Shown: positions 1 to 9,675, counted from the first letter of the stretch. The stretch is 64,000 nucleotides of DNA from CAZDET01 sp964504335 (GCA_964504335.1 CAZDET010000010.1:1-64000), one strand, 5' to 3'. Made by a program: numbers and translations. The notes: generated from the letters alone by a model not told the origin.

Positions 1-61
1 AACCGGATAGTCATAACCAGCTGAATATCTTTGACTTATAACCGGACACTGCTGACTTGGA

Positions 62-93
62 CTAAGATCTAAAATCTAATACCTAAGATCTAA
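62..93. repeat. Short direct repeat CTAAGATCTAA x2
   Basis: The 11-base unit CTAAGATCTAA occurs at 62-72 and 83-93, 21 bases apart, just past the 3' end of the minus-strand PurF-like gene. The second copy abuts its stop codon. AT-rich repeats of this kind at gene ends may be remnants of a transcription terminator; no function can be read directly. Bases 1-61 hold no recognisable gene. Confidence 0.5.
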
Positions 94-1986
94 TCAATAC
101 GCTCGCACATCCTTCCCCTCCATGTAATTGATAAACGCCCGGTTGACCACGCGGACGCCGCCGGGGGTGGGGTAGTCGCCGGAGAAGTACCAATCGCCGT
201 TGTTGTCGGGGCAGGCTTCGCGGAGATCTTCGATGCGCTGGTAAATGATTTCGATCTTCGGCTTGATATTTTCCGGAGTGATGATCTGGGCAATTTTTTC
301 GGACACGCACTCGTAGCAGAACTCCGCATACAACGACTGCACTACGTTGGCCAGCTCGCCCGTGGGGCGGCATTCCTGGGCTTTAGCGCGTTCGTAGGCC
401 TCCTGCAGCAGGTGTTCGCGGCCATGCTCGCGCAATAGCGCTACCAATGCCCGGAAAGCGATGAATTCATTCATCTTCGACATATCGATGCCGTAGCAGT
501 CGGGGTAGCGAATCTGCGGGGCCGAGCTGACGATGATGATCTTCTTGGGGCGCAGTCGGGCAACGATTTGCAACACGCTGTCGCGGAGGGTCGTGCCGCG
601 CACAATGCTGTCGTCTACCAAGACCAGGGTGTCTTTCTCATTGTCGACAATGCCGTAGGTCACGTCGTAAACGTGCGACACCAGCGATCCGCGCGAGGTG
701 GTATCGGCGATGAAGGTGCGCAACTTTGCATCCTTTACGACCAGCTTTTCCGTGCGAATTTTGGTGTTGAGGATACGGTCGAGCTTGTGCTCCGGAAGGT
801 CGGGGCCAAGCTTGAGGATTTTTTTCTTTTTCCAGGCGTTCAGGGCATCGTCCATACCTTCGATCAGGCCGTAAAAGGCGGTTTCGGCCGTATTTGGTAC
901 GAAGGAAAAGACCGTATTGCGAAAGTCGTAGTCGATTGCTTCCAGCACGGAGGGAGCCAGCCGCCTCCCGAGTTCTTTGCGCTCGAGGTAAATGTCGCGG
1001 TCATTTCCCCGGCTGAAGTAGATCCGCTCAAAAGAGCAGGCGGCTCGGGGGAGCGGATCGACGTAGGGTTTTTCCGCAACGGTTCCCTTTTTCTTAATGA
1101 TAAGCGCGTGGCCCGGCTGCAACTCATGAATATGGGAAATATGTACGTCGAAAGCCGTCTGGATGGCGGGGCGCTCCGAGGCCGCTATGACGATTTCGTC
1201 GTCGTAGTAGTAAAAACAGGGGCGAATACCTGCCGCGTCGCGCATGACGAAGGCATCGCCGTGGCCGATCAGCCCACCCATCACAAATCCGCCGTCGAAT
1301 TTTTTGCTGGCGCGCCGCAGCAGGCGCTGGATATCTAGCCCGTCGTAAATCAGCTCGTTGATCTGCCGATTGGAATAGCCGTCGGGTTTGTACCAGGTGT
1401 GCAGGCGCTGTACCTCATCGTCGAGGAAGTGGCCGATTTTTTCCAGTACCGTCACCGTGTCCGACTTCTCCTTTGGATACTGCCCCAGCTCTACCAGCTC
1501 GTCGAACAGTTCATCGACGTTCGTCAGGTTGAAATTGCCGGCCAAAATCAGGTTGCGGGTAATCCAGTTGTTTTGCCGGAGAAAGGGGTGGCAGGTTTCC
1601 ACACTGTTATCGCCGTGGGTGCCGTAGCGCAGGTGGCCCATCAGCAATTCGCCGGTGTACGGTTTGTTTGCCTTGAGCCAGTCGGTATCAGCTAGTTGCT
1701 CCGGGCTCAGATCCTTGAAATGATACCGAACTTTGCGAAAGAGATCGGCCAGATAATCCGGCTCAATGGATCGCTTGCGGCTGATGTACTTCTTCCCGGG
1801 CTCGATATCCAGTTTAATGGTTGCCAGGCCCGCTCCGTCCTGCCCGCGGTTGCGCATTTTCTGCATGACCAACTGCAGCTTGTTCAGGCCGTACAGGGCA
1901 GAGCCGTACTTCTCCTGATAATGACTCAGCGGCTTCAGCAATCGAATGACTACAAGGCCACATTCATGTTTGATCTGTTCACTCAT
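94..1986 (-). CDS. Amidophosphoribosyltransferase-like protein (PurF family, long Bacteroidota form)
   Basis: A 630-residue PurF-family protein. The N-terminal half is a class II (Ntn) glutamine amidotransferase: Cys9 in KHECG is the expected nucleophile, followed by NRGQDGAG and the GHLRYGTHG motif. The C-terminal half is a type I phosphoribosyltransferase with the PRPP loop VLVDDSIVRGTT near residues 452-465. The reaction is PRPP plus glutamine to phosphoribosylamine, the first step of purine synthesis, in the cytosol. It is longer than classical PurF (about 470-510 residues) and matches the extended form I know from Bacteroidota, where it often coexists with a normal PurF, so it may be a paralogue. 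Cys9 would need removal of eight residues to become an N-terminal nucleophile. The gene stands alone and is divergent from the M23 peptidase gene. A TATTTTTG box lies 30 bases upstream. Confidence 0.9.
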   Translation of the reverse strand: MSEQIKHECGLVVIRLLKPLSHYQEKYGSALYGLNKLQLVMQKMRNRGQDGAGLATIKLDIEPGKKYISRKRSIEPDYLADLFRKVRYHFKDLSPEQLADTDWLKANKPYTGELLMGHLRYGTHGDNSVETCHPFLRQNNWITRNLILAGNFNLTNVDELFDELVELGQYPKEKSDTVTVLEKIGHFLDDEVQRLHTWYKPDGYSNRQINELIYDGLDIQRLLRRASKKFDGGFVMGGLIGHGDAFVMRDAAGIRPCFYYYDDEIVIAASERPAIQTAFDVHISHIHELQPGHALIIKKKGTVAEKPYVDPLPRAACSFERIYFSRGNDRDIYLERKELGRRLAPSVLEAIDYDFRNTVFSFVPNTAETAFYGLIEGMDDALNAWKKKKILKLGPDLPEHKLDRILNTKIRTEKLVVKDAKLRTFIADTTSRGSLVSHVYDVTYGIVDNEKDTLVLVDDSIVRGTTLRDSVLQIVARLRPKKIIIVSSAPQIRYPDCYGIDMSKMNEFIAFRALVALLREHGREHLLQEAYERAKAQECRPTGELANVVQSLYAEFCYECVSEKIAQIITPENIKPKIEIIYQRIEDLREACPDNNGDWYFSGDYPTPGGVRVVNRAFINYMEGKDVRAY

Positions 1987-2015
1987 CCGGGCGGAGCTAA
2001 TGGGAAAAAAAGGTG

Positions 2016-2023
2016 CAAAAATA
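2016..2023 (-). promoter_or_regulatory. Candidate -7 box (TATTTTTG) for the PurF-like gene
   Basis: Reading the minus strand, TATTTTTG matches the Bacteroidota -7 consensus TAnnTTTG and is followed by CACC, much like the box before parC (TATTTTTGCGCC). The nearest upstream TTTG is only 15 bases away instead of about 19-21, so only the -7 part is convincing. Transcription would start about 20-25 bases before the ATG at 1986. Confidence 0.4.
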
Positions 2024-2196
2024 ACAGTAATTATCTACCAAATCAAGCGAGTCGCTTTATTTGTCTAAACACGGTTAGGACAAAATAAGCCGACTCGATC
2101 TGTTAAAAAAGTTGGAATCCCCGAACTACGGCAGGAAGAAGCCTTTTTTTCTCCTGCGGAATCCCTATTTTTCACAACTACATAGTTAGGACGTAA

Positions 2197-3930
2197 ATGA
2201 AGCAATTTCGCCACTTTCGACATTTGATGCTCCTCTTGGGTGCAACGGGGCTCTTGCTGATTACGGCCTTCCGCTACTTCGGACCGGCACTGCCTCAGTA
2301 CGGCCAACCGCTTTTGGGGCCGATGCTGCTCACCGGAACCTTCGGGGAATTGCGTTCGAATCACTTCCACGGAGGCCTCGATTTGCGCGGGGCCACGGGC
2401 ACGCCCGTTTACAGTATCGGCGAAGGCTACATCAGCCGGATCGTAGTCGACAACGGCGGTTTTGGCCAGGCGCTCTACGTCGATCATCCCGAGGGATTCA
2501 CCTCCGTCTACGGGCATTTGCACCGCTTTGCGGATTCTATCACCGCGCTTGTACGTCGGGAGCAGTACGACCGGCAATCGTTTGAGCTCGATTTAGATCT
2601 GGCACCCGGTGCCTGGCCGGTAGCACGCGGCGAAAAAATCGGCGAAGTTGGCAATCGCGGATACAGCTTTGGATCACACCTGCACTTCGAAATCCGGCAC
2701 ACGCGCACGGAGCATTTTATGAATCCCTTGGCATTCGGTTACTCGGTAACCGATACGCGGCCGCCGCGCCTGCGTCGCCTGCGCCTCTACGAACTCGATA
2801 GCCGGGGAAACGAGCTAATGGGAACCTCCTACGACGTCAGGCGGGTGCGTGAAGGCGAATTTCAGATCCGACCCGACACGCTGCGAGTCGGAGGCCCTCA
2901 CTTTGGGTTGGCGATAGGTGCACTCGATCAGCAAAATGGCCTGTACAACTGGAACGGCATCTACGGTGCCCGGCTGTGGAGGGATACGACCTTGCTCTAC
3001 GAGTTCCTGCTAGACGATGTTCCCGTCAGCGAACGCCGCTACCTCAACGCGCACGCTGATTACACCCAAAAACAGGTGACCGGAAAATGGTACCACCGGC
3101 TTTACCGAATGCCGGGCAATGAACTGCCCATTTACAAGGAATGCGATGGGCAATTGATGATCGCTCCCGGTGAGGTGATGGAACTCACTGTTGAATTGAC
3201 CGATTTTGCCGGTAATCAGTCGCATTTACCCATCGTCGTCAAACGGGAGGCTGTAGTCGCCCCCGCGAGTTCGAAAGCGACCTTCAATTACTTCCTTCCC
3301 TACGATGAAGCCAGCATCATCGACGACGGGACGTTTCATGCTTTTTTCCCCGAAGGCACGCTCTACGAAGATTGTTACCTGCAGTACCGGCGCCAGGTCG
3401 ACCTGAGTGAGGATATCTATTCGGATGTCGTTCAGTTGCACGAGCCGCTGACGCCGCTTCACCGACCCGTTGAGCTCGCTTTGCGCCCCCGTGGTCTTTT
3501 GCCGGCGGCACTGCGCAACAAAGCCGTGCTGGCGCTTTGCCCGCCCGGCAAACAACCGGTGAGTCTGGGCGGGCAGTGGGATGCCGATGGCCGACTCAGC
3601 AGCAAAACGATGTCTTTCGGCCCCTACTGCATCCAAATCGATACAGTACCCCCCGTAATAACGCCGCGTTTCGGAAGGGCCGATTTCCGTCGGAGCAGCA
3701 GCATCCGGTTTCGGATTGAAGACAACTTCGCTACGGGAGGACCGGCTAAAGACCTACAGGTTAGCGCCTGGGTCGATGGGGAATGGGTGTTGTTCGAGTA
3801 CGATTTGAAAAACAAGACCATCTTCCACCAATTCGACGGGCACATCGAGCGAGGTACGCACGATTTGCGGGTAGAGGTAACGGACGATCGGGGCAATACA
3901 GGTGTCTGGGGAGGCACATTTCGAAGATAA
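2197..3930 (+). CDS. M23 family metallopeptidase (LytM-type), membrane-anchored or exported
   Basis: A 577-residue protein with an N-terminal hydrophobic segment (about residues 9-26) that could be a signal anchor. The M23 domain starts almost at once: HxxxD zinc ligands at His58 and Asp62 (HFHGGLDL) and the HLH motif at 161-163 in GSHLHFE. Active members cleave peptide cross-bridges in peptidoglycan; the ligands visible here are intact, so activity is likely. The remaining 400 residues look beta-rich and Ig-like and have no enzymatic motif I recognise; the C-terminus reads like an adhesion or cell-wall-contact domain. The start ATG at 2197 lies about 210 bases from the divergent PurF-like gene. 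It is first in a co-directional run with the thioredoxin gene 55 bases downstream. Confidence 0.85.
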   Translation: MKQFRHFRHLMLLLGATGLLLITAFRYFGPALPQYGQPLLGPMLLTGTFGELRSNHFHGGLDLRGATGTPVYSIGEGYISRIVVDNGGFGQALYVDHPEGFTSVYGHLHRFADSITALVRREQYDRQSFELDLDLAPGAWPVARGEKIGEVGNRGYSFGSHLHFEIRHTRTEHFMNPLAFGYSVTDTRPPRLRRLRLYELDSRGNELMGTSYDVRRVREGEFQIRPDTLRVGGPHFGLAIGALDQQNGLYNWNGIYGARLWRDTTLLYEFLLDDVPVSERRYLNAHADYTQKQVTGKWYHRLYRMPGNELPIYKECDGQLMIAPGEVMELTVELTDFAGNQSHLPIVVKREAVVAPASSKATFNYFLPYDEASIIDDGTFHAFFPEGTLYEDCYLQYRRQVDLSEDIYSDVVQLHEPLTPLHRPVELALRPRGLLPAALRNKAVLALCPPGKQPVSLGGQWDADGRLSSKTMSFGPYCIQIDTVPPVITPRFGRADFRRSSSIRFRIEDNFATGGPAKDLQVSAWVDGEWVLFEYDLKNKTIFHQFDGHIERGTHDLRVEVTDDRGNTGVWGGTFRR

Positions 3931-3985
3931 GCGAGGCAATATCTGGTCGATCCCGGCGTCTAGTCTTTGAATAAAGAACAACCGC

Positions 3986-5140
3986 ATGAAATACCTCCTG
4001 TTTTCCCTTCTGCTTTCCATCAGTTTGATTACCTACGGACAGGGCATCGAATTTTCTTCCAGTAGTTGGGAGGAAATTCTCGCTGAAGCCCAACAATCAG
4101 ATAAGATTGTCTTTGTCGACGCCTACACGACCTGGTGCGGTCCCTGCAAAATGATGGCCAGTCGGGTGTTCACGGACGATGCGGTAGGGGCCTACTACAA
4201 CGAGCACTTCATCAACGCCAAGATCGACATGGAGAAGGGCGAAGGGCCTGCGATCGCCCGCCAGTACGAAGTACAGGCTTACCCGACGTTCTTATTCGTA
4301 GATGGCGACGGCAAGCTGGTTCACCGCGGGCTAGGGTACCAGCCCATCGAAGCATTTCTTGCATTGGGAAAGCAGGTGACCGATGGTGATGGTTTGGGCC
4401 AACTCGAAGTGCGTTTTCAGGAGGGAGAACGCGCTCCGGATTTTCTGAAAAAATATGCTTCCGAACTTTCGAAAGTAAACGATTCGCGCGCCGGAGAGAT
4501 CGTATCCGCGTACCTGGAGACCCAGGATGACTGGTCGACGGAGGAACACCTGCGGATGATCATCATGACCATCGACTCGCCCAACTCGCCCTTCTTCGAC
4601 TATCTGGTCGAAAACCGGGCCGATTTTCAGGAGCTTTTCGGCACAACGGCCATCAATGAGTTTGTCGTCAATCTCATCAATCGGGAATTGTTGAAGGGGG
4701 AGCGCACGCTGCCCGCCCCCCAACAAATGAAGGAGCTATACACCAAGGCCTACCCCAGCCTGGCACCGATGCTGTCGGCCCGCTTCGAGATGAATTACTA
4801 TCGCATGTCGGGCGATCAGGAAAAATTTGTCGACGCGGCTATTCGGTACACCAATGCCTTCGGCATGGAAGATGCCGATCAACTCAACGAAGTAGCCTGG
4901 AACTTTTACGAAAGTGTCGAAGATCAAGCGGCGCTGGCGCAGGCGCTGAAATGGGCCGAGCGTTCGGTCGAACTCGATCGGAAGTACTTCAACCTCGATA
5001 CCCTGGCAGCCCTGCACTTCAAGCTCGGCAACAAGGAATCGGCAAAGGCGTTTGCGCAGGAAGCGATCGACTTTGCCAAAAAAACCGGCGAAGATTACCA
5101 ATTGACCGAACAGCTGCTGGAGAACATCGAGTCCATGTAG
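3986..5140 (+). CDS. Periplasmic thioredoxin-like protein with C-terminal helical repeats
   Basis: 384 residues. Residues 1-19 are a signal peptide ending around TYGQG. A thioredoxin fold follows, with active site WCGPC (Cys51, Cys54) and the cis-proline strand QAYPTFLFVD. The second half (about 150-384) is all-helical and ends in a TPR-like unit (EDQAALAQALKWAERSVELD and following residues). The architecture, a thioredoxin domain with a helical tail, is common in Bacteroidota, where such proteins reduce or shuffle disulfides in the periplasm. The specific substrate cannot be read. It lies 55 bases after the M23 gene and 39 bases before thiL, so co-transcription is plausible, although thiL is functionally unrelated. 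Confidence 0.85.
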   Translation: MKYLLFSLLLSISLITYGQGIEFSSSSWEEILAEAQQSDKIVFVDAYTTWCGPCKMMASRVFTDDAVGAYYNEHFINAKIDMEKGEGPAIARQYEVQAYPTFLFVDGDGKLVHRGLGYQPIEAFLALGKQVTDGDGLGQLEVRFQEGERAPDFLKKYASELSKVNDSRAGEIVSAYLETQDDWSTEEHLRMIIMTIDSPNSPFFDYLVENRADFQELFGTTAINEFVVNLINRELLKGERTLPAPQQMKELYTKAYPSLAPMLSARFEMNYYRMSGDQEKFVDAAIRYTNAFGMEDADQLNEVAWNFYESVEDQAALAQALKWAERSVELDRKYFNLDTLAALHFKLGNKESAKAFAQEAIDFAKKTGEDYQLTEQLLENIESM

Positions 5141-5179
5141 CACATCAACCTTTCGCACGAAGCGTCGGTTGTTGTGTGT

Positions 5180-6223
5180 ATGTCCGAAGAACCTACACGC
5201 ACCGAAATAGCTAGTCTCGGCGAGTTTGGCCTCATCGATCGCCTGACGCGCCCCTTCCAACTCCGGCAACCTTCTACCGTAAAGGGCATTGGGGATGATG
5301 CCGCCGTCATTCAGATCGGCGATACCCCCGTGCTGGTTTCCACCGATATGCTGGTAGAAGGCGTCCATTTTGATTTGATGTATACCCCGCTGCGGCATTT
5401 GGGCTACAAAGCCGTGGTGGTCAATCTGTCCGACATTTATGCAATGAACGGGCAGCCGGGGCAGGTCACGGTTTCGGTAGCGCTCAGCAACCGATTTTCG
5501 GTAGAAGCCGTCGAGGAACTCTACGCCGGCATCCGCCTGGCATGTGAGTTTTACGGGGTGGATTTGGTCGGCGGCGATACGACCAGCTCCCTGCGCGGAC
5601 TGGTGATCAGCGTGACGGCCATTGGCACGGCCACGCGCCAGCGCATTACCTATCGCAATGGTGCAAAACCCGGCGATTTGATCTGCGTAACGGGAAACCT
5701 GGGGGCAGCTTATCTGGGGCTGCAAATCCTGGAACGGGAGAAAGCCGTATATCTTTCGGACCCAACCATGCAGCCCGAATTGGAGGAGCAGTCCTACCTC
5801 ATTGAGCGGCAGCTCAAGCCCGAAGCACGTGCCGACGTCATCGCGGAATTCGCCAAGAACAACCTTGTACCCACTGCGATGATTGATATCAGCGACGGGT
5901 TGTCCAGTGAAATTTTTCACATTTGTCATCAATCGGAGGTGGGGGCGATCGTCGAAGAATCGGGGGTGCCGATCCACCCCGATGCCCAGATGCAGGCCAT
6001 CACCTTCAACCTGGATCCCATCACTTGCGCGTTAAATGGGGGGGAAGACTACGAGTTATTATTTACCATTGACCCGAAAGATGTAGAAAAAGTCCGCTAC
6101 CTACCGGATATTTACATCGCCGGTGAAATCACGCCCGCCAGTGAGGGCGTCAAGCTACACACCAAGGGAGGCAACATCCACGATCTGCAGGCACAGGGCT
6201 GGAATCCGTTGCAACAGCAATAA
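5180..6223 (+). CDS. thiL: Thiamine-monophosphate kinase
   Basis: 347 residues from the ATG at 5180; a GTG six bases upstream is in frame but less likely. ThiL phosphorylates thiamine monophosphate to the active cofactor thiamine diphosphate. The family motifs are present: GIGDDAA near the N-terminus (metal and ATP site), the STDMLVEGVHFD strand, YKAVVVNLSDIYAMNG, the Mg-binding GGDTTSS, and DISDGLSSE with NGGEDYELLF towards the C-terminus. Length fits the family (about 320-350). No other thiamine genes are nearby. The oxidoreductase gene follows after 25 bases. Confidence 0.95.
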   Translation: MSEEPTRTEIASLGEFGLIDRLTRPFQLRQPSTVKGIGDDAAVIQIGDTPVLVSTDMLVEGVHFDLMYTPLRHLGYKAVVVNLSDIYAMNGQPGQVTVSVALSNRFSVEAVEELYAGIRLACEFYGVDLVGGDTTSSLRGLVISVTAIGTATRQRITYRNGAKPGDLICVTGNLGAAYLGLQILEREKAVYLSDPTMQPELEEQSYLIERQLKPEARADVIAEFAKNNLVPTAMIDISDGLSSEIFHICHQSEVGAIVEESGVPIHPDAQMQAITFNLDPITCALNGGEDYELLFTIDPKDVEKVRYLPDIYIAGEITPASEGVKLHTKGGNIHDLQAQGWNPLQQQ

Positions 6224-6248
6224 GCACCGGCCCATAAATTCGATTGCC

Positions 6249-7313
6249 ATGGCCGATTTTTTACTCTACGGCGCCTACGGTTATACTGGCCGCATCATCA
6301 CCTCTCTGGCCGCCGAGTACGGCCTGCAACCGCTACTTGCCGGGCGCTCTTCCACGAAGCTAGCCGCACTCGCTAAATCTACCGGCTTCCCGTCTCGGGT
6401 ATTTTCGCTAGACGATCGGCCAGCGTTGCTCGATGCGTTGAAGCGAGTGCCCCTCGTTTTACATGCTGCCGGCCCCTTCAAGTATACTGCCGACCCCATG
6501 CAGGAGGCTTGCCTCCAAACCCGCACCCACTATCTGGATATTACCGGAGAGCTACCGGTTTTCGAAGCAACTGCCGGGCGGCATCAGCAAGCTATCGATG
6601 CGGGTATTCTGCTGATGCCCGGCACCGGATTCGACGTGGTACCGACCGACTGCCTGGCGGCTTTCCTCGCCGGCCTGTTGCCGGACGCCACCCACCTGCG
6701 CCTCGCATTTAGCGGCTTGCAGGCAGGCTTTTCCCGCGGTACCACCCGCACTATGACCGATAACCTCGGAGCACCCGGAGCAGTACGCGAAGGAGGGAAA
6801 ATTAAGCAAGTACCGCTGGGGCACCGCACCCGCATCATCCCGTTTAAGGAGTCGTTTGAGCGCTTTGCAATGACCATTCCATGGGGCGACGTATCGACGG
6901 CCTACCACACCACGGGCATTCCCAACATCGAGGTGTACATGGCCATTTCGCCCCGACGTTACCGGTGGGTTAAGCGCCAGCGGGCGTTCAATTGGCTCCT
7001 CCGCCAGCCCTGGGTGCGGTCGCTCGTACAGAACCGTGTAAATCGAGGCCCCGACGGCCCCTCAGAAGAAGCGCGCATGGATGGTCACAGCCTCGTCTGG
7101 GGCGAAGTCGAAAACGCCGCCGGCGACCGCCGCGCCGCCCGGCTGGAAGGGCCGGAGGGCTATACCATGACCGCCATCACGAGCTTGCTCATCGTAAAGC
7201 GCGTATTGGATGGATCGGTACAGCCGGGGTTTCATACGCCGGCGGGGCTGTATGGGCCGGATCTCATTTTGGAAGTGCCCGGCACCCTGCGGACGATTAT
7301 CAGCCTAAAATGA
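6249..7313 (+). CDS. Saccharopine dehydrogenase-like NAD(P)-binding oxidoreductase
   Basis: 354 residues starting at MADFLLYGAYGYTGR. The N-terminal Rossmann motif GAYGYTG fits the GxxGxxG dinucleotide-binding pattern. The overall order (HAAGPFKYTADPMQEACL, HYLDITGE, MPGTGFDVVPTDCLA) matches the saccharopine-dehydrogenase/trans-acting enoyl reductase group often annotated in bacteria. Real substrates for these proteins are mostly unknown, so I do not infer lysine metabolism. The start was chosen because upstream in-frame residues are low-quality and overlap thiL. It is the last gene of the co-directional run from 2197. Confidence 0.8.
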   Translation: MADFLLYGAYGYTGRIITSLAAEYGLQPLLAGRSSTKLAALAKSTGFPSRVFSLDDRPALLDALKRVPLVLHAAGPFKYTADPMQEACLQTRTHYLDITGELPVFEATAGRHQQAIDAGILLMPGTGFDVVPTDCLAAFLAGLLPDATHLRLAFSGLQAGFSRGTTRTMTDNLGAPGAVREGGKIKQVPLGHRTRIIPFKESFERFAMTIPWGDVSTAYHTTGIPNIEVYMAISPRRYRWVKRQRAFNWLLRQPWVRSLVQNRVNRGPDGPSEEARMDGHSLVWGEVENAAGDRRAARLEGPEGYTMTAITSLLIVKRVLDGSVQPGFHTPAGLYGPDLILEVPGTLRTIISLK

Positions 7314-7384
7314 TTCCACAACCCTTGCTTTTTGTTGTAAAAATTGTTTATTTAACGATACGAAATCCCCCATTTCATTTTTTG

Positions 7385-7534
7385 GGCTGCTGCTTTTGAT
7401 TAGCAGCCAAGACATACTCCTCTAACTTCATCCTCCCGTCAGGGAATCCATTACTGACATTCATGTAGCGGGCTGATTGCATCTCGGCGCGGCACCTTCG
7501 TCGTGCCATCTTTGAGCCAATGAGGTTAATTGGC
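7385..7534 (+). promoter_or_regulatory. Leader with three small hairpins before the secreted hydrolase
   Basis: The 255-base gap 7314-7568 has no gene. It holds three perfect short inverted repeats: GGCTGCT/AGCAGCC (7385-7391 with 7402-7408), GGCAC/GTGCC (7491-7495 with 7503-7507) and GCCAAT/ATTGGC (7516-7521 with 7529-7534). The first may help end the upstream transcript although it lacks a T-run. The last two would lie in the 5' leader of the hydrolase mRNA. No known riboswitch core was recognised. Confidence 0.35.
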
Positions 7535-7568
7535 CCCCAAGAAGATATTATTAACTCAATAAATTCCT

Positions 7569-9665
7569 ATGCGCCCATTTATTACCACCTTGTTAGTATG
7601 CTATCTACTGTTCCCATTGGGAATGCAAGCTCAGGCCAACACCTACACCAGTTGTTCCAACACCATTCCTCAGCGGGGTGATGTTGTGTGCGAAAACGGC
7701 CTCCCTCAGGTCCAGGAGGTATTTGATTTTAGCCCACTGGAGTCCAGGCTGGAAATCCGCGAACGCCTGGATGGATTTTTCATCCCTCCGTTTCTGGTCA
7801 ATTTGCTCATCAACGTCCAGTATCGTCTCACGGGTTACTCCGTGAAGTACTACACTCTGGATGTGCACGGCGGGGTAGCTCCGGCCACGGGCCTCGTGGT
7901 CATTCCCGAGTACACGGGTTGTTCCCTGCCAATTGTATTGTACGATCATGGTACGATCGTCGGCCGCGACCAGGTACCGTCGCAGCCGGATAACTTTGGG
8001 GCCGACTTCATCGCCGTCCTGGGGTTAGCCGGCTCGGGTTATCTGACCGTTGCCCCCGACTACGTGGGATACGGAGAGGGAGCGGCTGAAAACCACCCCT
8101 ATCTCGATGCCCGCACGGAGGCCGCTGCTTCCATCGATTTGATGCGGGCTGCCCGAAAAATCGCCGAGGCTCTGCGGGTACCCACGAGCAAGCAGACCTT
8201 CCTGACTGGTCATTCGCAGGGCGGGCACGCCGCTATGGCTACCCTTCGCAGCATCACCCGCGACTTTCCGCACGAATTCGATGTCGACTTTGCCGGCCCC
8301 AGTGCCGGGGCCTACGATTTGTCCGATACGCAGTTCGATTTTACGTTCAATAATCCAGCCTATCCGGCCCCCGAACTTACCCTGCTCGTCCTGGCGGGCT
8401 GTCAGGTAGCGCAGTGTGACGCGAATCCTGCGCTGGATTTCTGCAATACCGCGAACGTACTGAAACCGGAGTTCATCGCAGACCCGTACGAACAATTTAT
8501 CCTGAGTCAGGATCCCAATGCCCGCGAAGCGGTGACCCTTCCCTGGCAGGAGTATTTCGATGACAATTACCTCGCTGGATTTCCAACCAGCGATTTGCGC
8601 AATCAATGCCTGGAATCCAACAACGTGTTCGATTTCTTCAACTTGACGCCCACGGCCATGTACTACTGCGACACGGACGAACGCGTGACTTTTGAAAACG
8701 CTATTAAAGCAAGAGATGTCCAGCGCAGCAATATTCCCTGGTATCTATTTTGGAAGCGGTACGAGATTAACGCCTTCGACGTCGGAGATTTGGATCATAT
8801 CACGTGTGCGCTGCCTGCCCTGTATTTTGCCCGGGTGGGTTTCAATCTGTACCGAGACGATTGTAACAACGGGCGCAGCAATGCGGCCCCGGCTCTTACT
8901 TCCGGCCCGGTCTATCTCTACTTCGATACCGAAGTGGATTTTGCAGCCTTCGCAGGTCGCCTTACCAGCATCGAATTGGTCAACTTCAACGATCAGGTGG
9001 TGCGTACCTGGTCGGGCGAAGACCTAAAAACGGGTCGGCTCCAACTGTTCCGAGAAAACTTGAATCCGGGTCTTTACGGCCTGGTCTATAAGCAAGATCA
9101 GGAGCCTATTCATTACCGGGCTGTGGCCGTTCGAAATCCGCAAATTACCGCTTCGGATCAGTACGACCCCATTCAGCCAAACCCGATGGTGGGCGAAGCT
9201 AAATTGGATCTTTCTCTACTTGAGGATGCGGTCACGCAGGTATCTATTTACAATCTGGAAGGGGTGCTGTACGATCGGATATTCCCCGCGCCGGGCAGCC
9301 AGGAGGTGCACCTGGAGCGCAAGGACCTGATCGGTGGCAGCTACCTGGTAGAAGTGCGTACGGACCGAAATAATTATTTCCTGCCGCTGGAAATCGAATC
9401 TACTTCTGATAATAAAGTACGGCTAGCTCCGAACCCGGTGGTCGACCGCACGTGGATCGAATTTGGAGCATTCGGTAATGAACCGCTTCAGCTGGAGCTG
9501 TACAGCGCGGACGGTCGCCTAGTACAGTCCTATCCGGAATTGCCCGCTGGCACGCACCGCTACGAGCTTCAGCGAGGCACCTTACAGGCAGGGGTTTACT
9601 TGCTGAAAGTGACTAAGCAAGACGGCACCCTAGTAGAAGGCCTAAAGATGATCGTGATTGATTAG
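7569..9665 (+). CDS. Secreted alpha/beta hydrolase (lipase-like) with tandem T9SS C-terminal sorting modules
   Basis: 698 residues. A signal peptide (1-22, ending MQAQA) is followed by an alpha/beta-hydrolase domain of the secretory-lipase type: GHSQGG nucleophile elbow with Ser216, preceded by VAPDYVGYGEG. It probably cleaves esters outside the cell. The C-terminal 180 residues hold two similar beta modules, each starting with a PNP motif: QPNPMVGEAKLDLSL... and LAPNPVVDRTWIEF.... The second ends in GVYLLKVTKQDG, the classic type A sorting domain recognised by the type IX secretion system, so the mature protein should be cell-surface or released. Cysteines near the N-terminus (TSC, VVCENG) may form a disulfide. 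A convergent terminator-like hairpin lies directly downstream. The exact lipid or ester substrate is unknown. Confidence 0.85.
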   Translation: MRPFITTLLVCYLLFPLGMQAQANTYTSCSNTIPQRGDVVCENGLPQVQEVFDFSPLESRLEIRERLDGFFIPPFLVNLLINVQYRLTGYSVKYYTLDVHGGVAPATGLVVIPEYTGCSLPIVLYDHGTIVGRDQVPSQPDNFGADFIAVLGLAGSGYLTVAPDYVGYGEGAAENHPYLDARTEAAASIDLMRAARKIAEALRVPTSKQTFLTGHSQGGHAAMATLRSITRDFPHEFDVDFAGPSAGAYDLSDTQFDFTFNNPAYPAPELTLLVLAGCQVAQCDANPALDFCNTANVLKPEFIADPYEQFILSQDPNAREAVTLPWQEYFDDNYLAGFPTSDLRNQCLESNNVFDFFNLTPTAMYYCDTDERVTFENAIKARDVQRSNIPWYLFWKRYEINAFDVGDLDHITCALPALYFARVGFNLYRDDCNNGRSNAAPALTSGPVYLYFDTEVDFAAFAGRLTSIELVNFNDQVVRTWSGEDLKTGRLQLFRENLNPGLYGLVYKQDQEPIHYRAVAVRNPQITASDQYDPIQPNPMVGEAKLDLSLLEDAVTQVSIYNLEGVLYDRIFPAPGSQEVHLERKDLIGGSYLVEVRTDRNNYFLPLEIESTSDNKVRLAPNPVVDRTWIEFGAFGNEPLQLELYSADGRLVQSYPELPAGTHRYELQRGTLQAGVYLLKVTKQDGTLVEGLKMIVID

Positions 9666-9675
9666 TGTGAGTTTG

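Noticed and set aside
568..1338. 256-residue plus-strand open frame inside the PurF-like gene
   Set aside because: Shadow ORF of a high-GC coding region; no signal, motif or promoter.
4736..5977. 413-residue open frame on the minus strand, opposite the thioredoxin and thiL genes
   Set aside because: It lies antisense to two clearly recognised genes; its residues (rich in His, Gln, Gly, Val) show no family motif and reflect the codon usage of the opposite strand.
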